Made by a program: the position numbers and the translations under genes | The notes under the pieces: generated by a model | The model's input: the letters and a program-made list of their open reading frames with translations, nothing else | The model's database searches: none | Told to the model about the DNA's origin: nothing | Source of the DNA: Smittium mucronatum | Taxonomy: Eukaryota > Kickxellomycota > Harpellomycetes > Harpellales > Legeriomycetaceae | Assembly: GCA_001953115.1 (NCBI GenBank) | Contig: LSSL01000058.1 | Coordinates: 1 to 51,382, forward strand | Length of the DNA stretch: 51,382 nucleotides | Reading direction: 5' to 3' | Part shown: piece by piece, positions 45,198 through 51,382 of the stretch | How the letters are laid out: each line of letters opens with the position of its first letter | Numbering within the stretch: position 1 is the first letter of the stretch

Positions 45198-45513
45198 GCC
45201 ATCAATCCTATTTCCAAAAGATGGATAGTCGATGATAACCCAATAAAGAACTCTTACCAGACTTTTGCTATAGATGCAACCAATTTATTGTTGCAGGCTC
45301 AGTCAGAATTAACAGGCCAGTTTTTTTGGAGACAAGCTCAATATGGGTTCAGAGTATTTTTATTTGTTGTGGCTTCTGATGTATTGAATTGTAAGCATTT
45401 TAACCAATAACATTAATTTAATATTATATATACAAATTGAGTTCCCTTATTGGGTAGATGCTGCTGACCAATTTTGTATTTTGAGTTTTGGCAAAAACAG
45501 CCAAAATCGGTAA
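45198..45513 (+). other. Unidentified open segment with a possible intron
   Basis: From 45198, following a stop, a plus-strand frame runs 70 codons without Met: ISKRWIVDDNPIKNSYQTFA, DATNLLLQAQSELTGQFFWR, QAQYGFRVFLFVVASDVLN. Its composition is mixed and protein-like, not A/T-biased. A donor AATT|GTAAGC (45391) and acceptor GGGTAG (to 45457) would remove 67 nt and keep the frame, adding YAADQFCILSFGKNSQNR before a stop at 45511. I do not recognise it. It may be a retroelement gag relic linked to the LTR-like island, or the end of an unannotated gene. It lies 94 nt before the UBA1 start codon. Confidence 0.35.
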
Positions 45514-45606
45514 ATAGCCCGGCCGCATTGAAACGGTTCAATTCAATGTTTCTCTCGAAATAGTATCGTCTTATTCAGTTTATTTTTCTAAAAAGTATTA
45601 TTCAAA

Positions 45607-48600
45607 ATGAGTATGGATATTCAAACAAACGAATCCAAGCCCGAGATGGAGATTGACGAAAGTCTTTATTCTCGTCAACTGTAATACCTTTTCCTCATTT
45701 TGTTACCTTCCGTTTGTTTCTTTCAATTTTCACTTTTAATACGTCAATAACTCATTTATATCTTCCTATCCTTACAGATATGTTCTTGGCGCTGAGGCTA
45801 TGAAGAAAATGAGCGCTTCTAACGTTCTCATCATAGGACTCAAGGGTCTTGGATGTGAAATTGGTATGTTTTCTCTCACATTCGTTTTCATTTTTTATAA
45901 GTGAATTTCCAGTTAAAAAATCTAATCATTTTTTTTTATTAAACTTAGCCAAGAACGTTGCCCTTGCTGGTGTAAAGAGCGTCACTCTGTACGATCCTGC
46001 TCCTGTTACTATACAGGACTTAGGGACCCAGGTATTTTTTTAAATTTTATATCTTTATATTTCTTATTATAGTTTTTCTAATGAACTTTTCCTCATAAAC
46101 TAGTTTTTCTTAACTGAAAATGATCTTGGGAAGCCTAGAGCACTAGCAACAGCCGCTCGTCTTTCTGAGCTTAATCCATACGTTGCCATTAATCATATTG
46201 ATTCAGAGCCCAATCCGGAAGATTTTTCCAACTATAAGGTATTTTTTGAATTAATTTACTATATATTTAAACTCACATCATTCCCATTAATAGGTTATCG
46301 TGGTGACTGAAACCAGTATAAAAAAACAGTTCCATTACAACCAAATCTGTAGAGATCTAGATGTATACTATATCAGTGCTGAAACCCATGGTCTATTTTC
46401 GTAAGTCTTTCTATATTTCAAACTATTTCAGATATTTTGATTTTTTTTTTTGAATTAATCTCCATTCAAATAACAAAATAGCTCAGTATTCAACGATTTC
46501 GGTGACAATTTCTTCGTTGAAGATCCAACCGGTGAATCTTCTTTGTCCGGGATTGTTGCTTCAATAGACAACGTTAGTTCCTCTATTAATTCCATTTTTC
46601 CCCCACTCACTTTATTAACTTCATTTATTACTACAGGATGTAAATGGTATTGTAACTTGCTTGGATGAAACTAGACATGGATTGGAAGATGGAGATTACG
46701 TTACTTTTTCAGAAGTTAAAGGGATGGAATCTCTGAATGGTTGCGATCCTATAAAAATCAAAGTTTGGGGTAGTTATTAATAGTTTATGATTTTTTTTCC
46801 TGAATTTTATCGCTAATAATTATCCTTTTAGGTCCATATTCCTTCAGCATAGGTGACACCTCAAAGATGGACAAATATACTGGTGGTGGGATTTTCACTC
46901 AAGTAAAACAACCCTTGAGATTGAAATTTGTGAGTTATTTATCTAATAAAATATTACATGTTTTTTTCCAAATTTATTCTAAAATTAATCGCCCACCCTA
47001 ATAGAACCCTTTAAAGCAGGCTATAGAGAACCCCGACTTCCTTTTCACCGACTTTGCAAAATTAGACAGACCCTCTCTAGCCCATCTATCTTTTAGAGCT
47101 CTACATGAGTTTTTCGAGAATCATCAAAGATTTCCTTTGCCTGCTGATGATTCTGATTATTCCGAGGTTTTGAAAATAGCCCATTCCATCAATAATTCCA
47201 ATCAACACAAGGTGAAATAGCTTTCTCTCTATCATAGAAGTCCTTTTTTTAACTTTCATTTTGTCTTTATTTGATTGAACTGGTATAAACCCTATCATAT
47301 TGAATTTAGATTGATATCGATGAGAAGATTTTGAAAGCCATATCCTATCAAGCAACCGGCGATTTGGCTCCTATGAACGCTGTAATTGGTGGTTTTGTTG
47401 CCCAAGAGGTTTTAAAAGCCTGTACTGGTAAATTCACTCCTCTGAATAACTACATGTATTTCGATTCTTTGGAATCTCTGCCTACTGATTTTATCCCTTC
47501 AAAAGAAGAGTGTGCTCAGGTAACATTTAGCTTACTTTCCTTATTTTGAAAGATAATCTAATCATTGTTATATTTTTTTAGATTGGGTCCAGGTACGATG
47601 GTCAAATAGCCGTTTTCGGGAAATCTTTCCAAGAAAAAATTGAAAACTATCGCCAATTTTTGGTTGGTTCTGGCGCAATCGGTTGCGAAATGTTAAAAAA
47701 CTGGGCTATGATGGGTCTCGCCACGGGAGAAAAGGGTATGATTCATGTCACTGACATGGACACCATTGAGAAAAGTAACCTTAATAGACAATTTTTGTTC
47801 AGATCGTATGATGTCGGTAAATTGAAATCCGAAGTTGCTTCAAAAGCTGTTATATCCATGAACAACAAACTTGAAGGGAAAATTAAATCATATCATGATC
47901 GCGTTGGGGTTGAAACTGAGGAAATATTCGATGATGATTTCTTTGGTAGTCTTGACTGTGTTACCAACGCACTTGATAACATGGAAGCTCGTATGTATAT
48001 GGATAGAAGATGTGTCATGTTCCGCAAACCACTATTGGAATCTGGAACGCTTGGTTCTAAGGGAAATACTCAGGTTGTTGTTCCGTTTTTGACTGAATCC
48101 TACTCTGCCTCTCGTGACCCTCCTGAAAAATCGATCCCTATGTGTACTCTGCATAACTTCCCTAACGCAGTGGAACACACAATACAGTGGGCTAGAGACA
48201 GATTCCACGGATTCTTTTTCCAACCTGCGGAAAATGTGAATGCATTTTTGACTCAACCGGATTATGTTGAAAATATAGTTAGTCGTCAAGGTGAGTCAGT
48301 TCAAATTGAGACGTTTGAGTCCATAAAGCAGTGTCTAGTTGATTCTAAGCCTGAAAATTTCTCGGATTGCATTAAGTGGGCTCGCCACACCTTTGATGAG
48401 CTATTTGACCACAATATTCAACAGCTTTTATTTAACTTCCCTCGTGATTCACTGACTAATTCTGGGCAATTGTTTTGGTCGCCTCCTAAACGAGCACCAA
48501 CACCTATCAAATTCGACCCTAAAAACCCCACTCACGTCGATTTCATTGTATCAGCTGCCAATATTAGAGCCTCTTTGTACGGCATAACCCAATCACGTGA

Positions 48601-49408
48601 TGTTGATAGTATAAGTGAAGCTGCATCACATGTAGAATCTATTCCATTTACTCCTAAATCTGGTGTGGTAATTAAAGTTAATGACAGCGATCCTGATGCC
48701 GAGCCATCCAACGTTGTCAATGTACAGTCTTTGATATCAAGCCTCCCATCCCCATCAAGTTTTTCAAACTTCAGAATGATTCCATCCGAATTTGAAAAGG
48801 ATGACGATAAGAATTTCCATATTGATTTTATTACTGCCACTTCTAATCTCAGAGCTCAAAATTATGAAATTTCACCAGCAGATAGATTCAAAACCAAACA
48901 AATCGCAGGGAAAATCATTCCAGCCATTGCTACTACAACTTCGGTTGTATCTGGTCTTATTTGCTTGGAGCTGTACAAGATACTTGACAAAAATCACAAG
49001 ATTGAGGATTTCAAGAACGGATTCATCAATCTTGCTCTTCCATTCTTTGCCTTTTCTGAGCCAATCGCTCCTGAAACTCGCGATTTTAATGGTACTAAGG
49101 TATCGGATTGGGATGCTATATTTATAGAAAGAGATTTGACATTGCAGGAGTTAATAGATGAGTTTGAGGGCACCTATAAAATGGAGATTTCAATGGTAAC
49201 CAGTGGAACTACCATGCTTTTCTCACCTTTCTTGTCTAAAAAGAAGGCTGCTGAAAGAAAGTCCCTGAAAATATCTGAATTAGTCAGCACTATCTCCAAA
49301 AAGCAAATTCCCAGCCACACCAAGTATTTGGTTCTAGTAATTTGTTGTTATGACGAAAATGACGAGGATATCGACGTACCCGAGATTCGAGTCAGAATTA
49401 GGGCCTAA
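45607..49408 (+). CDS. UBA1: Ubiquitin-activating enzyme E1, 11 exons
   Basis: Adenylates ubiquitin with ATP and passes it to its own cysteine and then to E2 enzymes. Exons: 45607-45680, 45778-45863, 45949-46031, 46104-46238, 46294-46400, 46482-46572, 46637-46769, 46832-46929, 47005-47211, 47310-47519 and 47582-49408; ten GT-AG introns of 55-98 nt with consistent phases give 1016 aa, close to the usual size. The inactive adenylation half begins [16 protein letters not shown] with GLKGLGCEI; the active half has GSGAIG at 437-442 and [17 protein letters not shown]. The catalytic Cys is in SIPMCTL at residue 596 (48143-48145), followed by [15 protein letters not shown]. The ubiquitin-fold domain closes the protein. 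ATG at 45607 is the first; a second Met two codons later is possible. Confidence 0.97.
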
Positions 49409-49455
49409 TTATTCCTCGCTTTTTTCACAATTTCATTATGCAGTCATTTTTTATA

Positions 49456-49461
49456 AATAAA
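49456..49461 (+). terminator. Candidate UBA1 polyadenylation signal AATAAA
   Basis: A canonical AATAAA hexamer 48 nt after the UBA1 stop codon, in an A/T-rich trailer followed by T-rich sequence. In this AT-rich genome such hexamers also occur by chance. Confidence 0.4.
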
Positions 49462-51382
49462 GTGATTCCCTTTCATTTGAATTTATAAAATGAAACCATA
49501 TGTTTTAATATTTTATTACCATCTATCTAATCCTTTTGTGTTAAGAAATCCGATTCGCTAAACATTAATAAAAAAAGTTGCCAATTTCAACGATTTAACA
49601 ATAGAATTGAAATTTTTTGCATTGAAATCTAGGGGACATAAATATTTGCCATGAAAATGGCACGAGATGGCCTACCAGCGACGAAAGAGTTAAAAGAAAT
49701 CCATTAATAACATGCGGTACTTTTCCTTTTCTCAATTTTTGCTATTACTAGATGCTGCTTTTGTCATATATGGAGGATTATTTGAATAAAAATACTCTTT
49801 GATTTTTTCTATTTTTATTTCCTATTTTGGGCGTATAAATTATTAGGCTGCAATTGTTATTTTTAACCCAAGATGACATTGTATCATAGATAAAACAAAA
49901 AATACCATTATAGCTTGACCCGAGTATTTTTTAATATTTCATAATTTGGGAGTAGAACATTAAAATTATTGAATATTTTGATAAATCCGCCCCGAGAAAA
50001 TTAAGATTTAGAGATCCAAGTATGGGATGGGATAATTTTTAAAAAAAAAAAATCACTCTATTCCATTCCAAAATAATTGTACTTAGGATATATAAAACCA
50101 AAAAATTAAACCATATTTAAATGGATATAATAAATTGTAAATGCTGACTGAATTTTAGCCCTTCTGTGAAATTTCATTTTGAAAATCTGTCACCATCAAA
50201 AAAAGGTGAGGTAGTAACAAAACTAGGCAGTTTGGTTAGATTATTTTAAAATAGAAAATTAATCGAGTTATATAATTATTTCGAGATTAAAGAGATCTGT
50301 TGTATCGGAAACTTCAGAATATTTAAACTAAATTAAAGTTTTATAAAACTATCTTGAAATACACCAAATTCTTCTAGAAAATATTTAAAAAAAATATTTA
50401 ATTCTGTAATTATTATATTCAGTATACAAAGAGGGGATCTCAGAGGCTTTGGTTTCAAGTTTCCAAACGCAAAATATACAAGATTGGCTGAAAAATCAAA
50501 AAAAAAATGTCTTCGGCTTAGAAGCAAGTTTTGAATTTAAATCAAACAACAAAACATCAGTTTCAGAAGATTTAGAAAATATACTGTCAAAAATCTATAA
50601 TAAAAAAATGGAATTTACAACGACACTATTTATATAAATATAATTTCGGATTTTTATTCGTAGAAAACCAAATATGCATCTTAGAAATACCAAAAGTCGA
50701 AATTCACATAAAAATAGTAGGTTAAAATGGGTGTTTTTTTTTAGTCCTGAGCAAATATTATATTTTTTTTTCTAAAAATTTCTAAATTTGAAATATAGAA
50801 GCAGATGTTTTTACTAGCTTTTTCAAGGTAGAAAAAAAAACGAAATTATTTAACTGAATTTTTGGTTTTGAAAGAATAGAAAAATATTGATAGCTTCAAA
50901 CAGAAATTCTTGATTATAAAAATCACAGGTTCATAAAAAATTGAATAAAAAATCTAAAAGGATATGAATGGTAATAATTTTATTTTCAAAGAAAATCTCA
51001 AGGTTGGAGGTAATCCTGTGAAGAAATTCACTTATTTTAACAATAAATCTCGAATATTAAATATCAAATATAGGATTCACTGCCATTTACAAGAAATGTT
51101 AATATTGGTAACATATCTTTATTATAAGTACGTAGATACCATTACGAGTCTTGATTCGGAATACACATCTGATTTTTTAGGAGGATTTTAAACAAAATTT
51201 TATATTTTAATATTGGAAATATTTTCATTTGATCGGACGATGATTTTAATTTCCAATACTTTCAGCTATTAAATTGCGTGTTTTCTTATCTAAATTTTAA
51301 TTTTTGGAAAGAGATAAATTTATAAAAAATTTCGAATACCATTTGAAAAGTTTATTAGATGTTCATTTGTTAATATATTTAT
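49462..51382. other. Intergenic with two weak plus-strand ORFs
   Basis: AT-rich sequence. ORFs at 50449-50637 (62 aa, with SSFQTQNIQDWLKNQKK) and 50964-51191 (75 aa, with GGNPVKKFTYFNNK) have less biased composition than most chance frames in the window. In another frame, 50422-50530 also reads in a protein-like way. No domain is recognised; they may be fragments of a decayed gene or element. The rest shows nothing. Confidence 0.35.

Noticed and set aside
47660..49408. UBA1 as a 582-aa protein starting at an internal Met
   Set aside because: This is only part of the last exon; ten upstream exons complete a normal-length E1.

Overview
This is a eukaryotic, very AT-rich window. Its gene content points to an early-diverging fungus: a myosin-motor/chitin synthase fusion with a DEK_C tail, short GT-AG introns (55-125 nt), and decayed DIRS-type and LINE-type retroelements. 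The extreme AT bias plus LINE and DIRS relics would suit a Harpellales-type gut fungus such as Smittium; that placement is inference from composition and gene style, not from a search.

Layout. 1-408 (minus): the C-terminal end of a LINE reverse-transcriptase protein, running off the window edge. 843-8018 (minus): one uninterrupted 2391-aa myosin-chitin synthase. 8848-8920 (minus): a degenerate tRNA-like sequence. 8936-10109 (minus): glyoxalase II in six exons. About 10.1-33.3 kb: a gene-poor, AT-rich region with a 446-nt assembly gap between G-runs, microsatellites, two decayed plus-strand LINE 3' ends sharing a conserved tail repeat (11.5-11.7 and 12.4-13.1 kb), a decayed ORF set between diverged direct repeats (20.2-21.05 kb), a 14-copy heptamer array (26.26 kb) and a long decayed minus-strand LINE (28.2-33.3 kb). 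33.86-38.05 kb: a complete but inactivated DIRS-like element with inverted terminal repeats, gag, RT/RNase H and tyrosine-recombinase remnants.

38.9-49.4 kb: a gene cluster. A DUF423/TMEM256-like membrane protein (minus) is divergent from SUV3, a mitochondrial RNA helicase in seven exons whose first intron appears to be GC-AG. About 3.3 kb downstream, after a less AT-rich LTR-like island and an unidentified open segment, comes UBA1, the ubiquitin-activating enzyme, in 11 exons with all introns in the 5' 40% of the coding sequence. 49.4-51.4 kb holds only weak ORFs.

The host genes are unrelated housekeeping functions (cell wall synthesis, methylglyoxal detoxification, mitochondrial RNA turnover, ubiquitin activation); there is no operon or gene-cluster logic. 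The most unusual parts are the transposon graveyard, the DIRS architecture, the chitin synthase whose motor domain has lost a switch II aspartate, and several unexplained structured islands. I found no clear evidence of a new multigene system.
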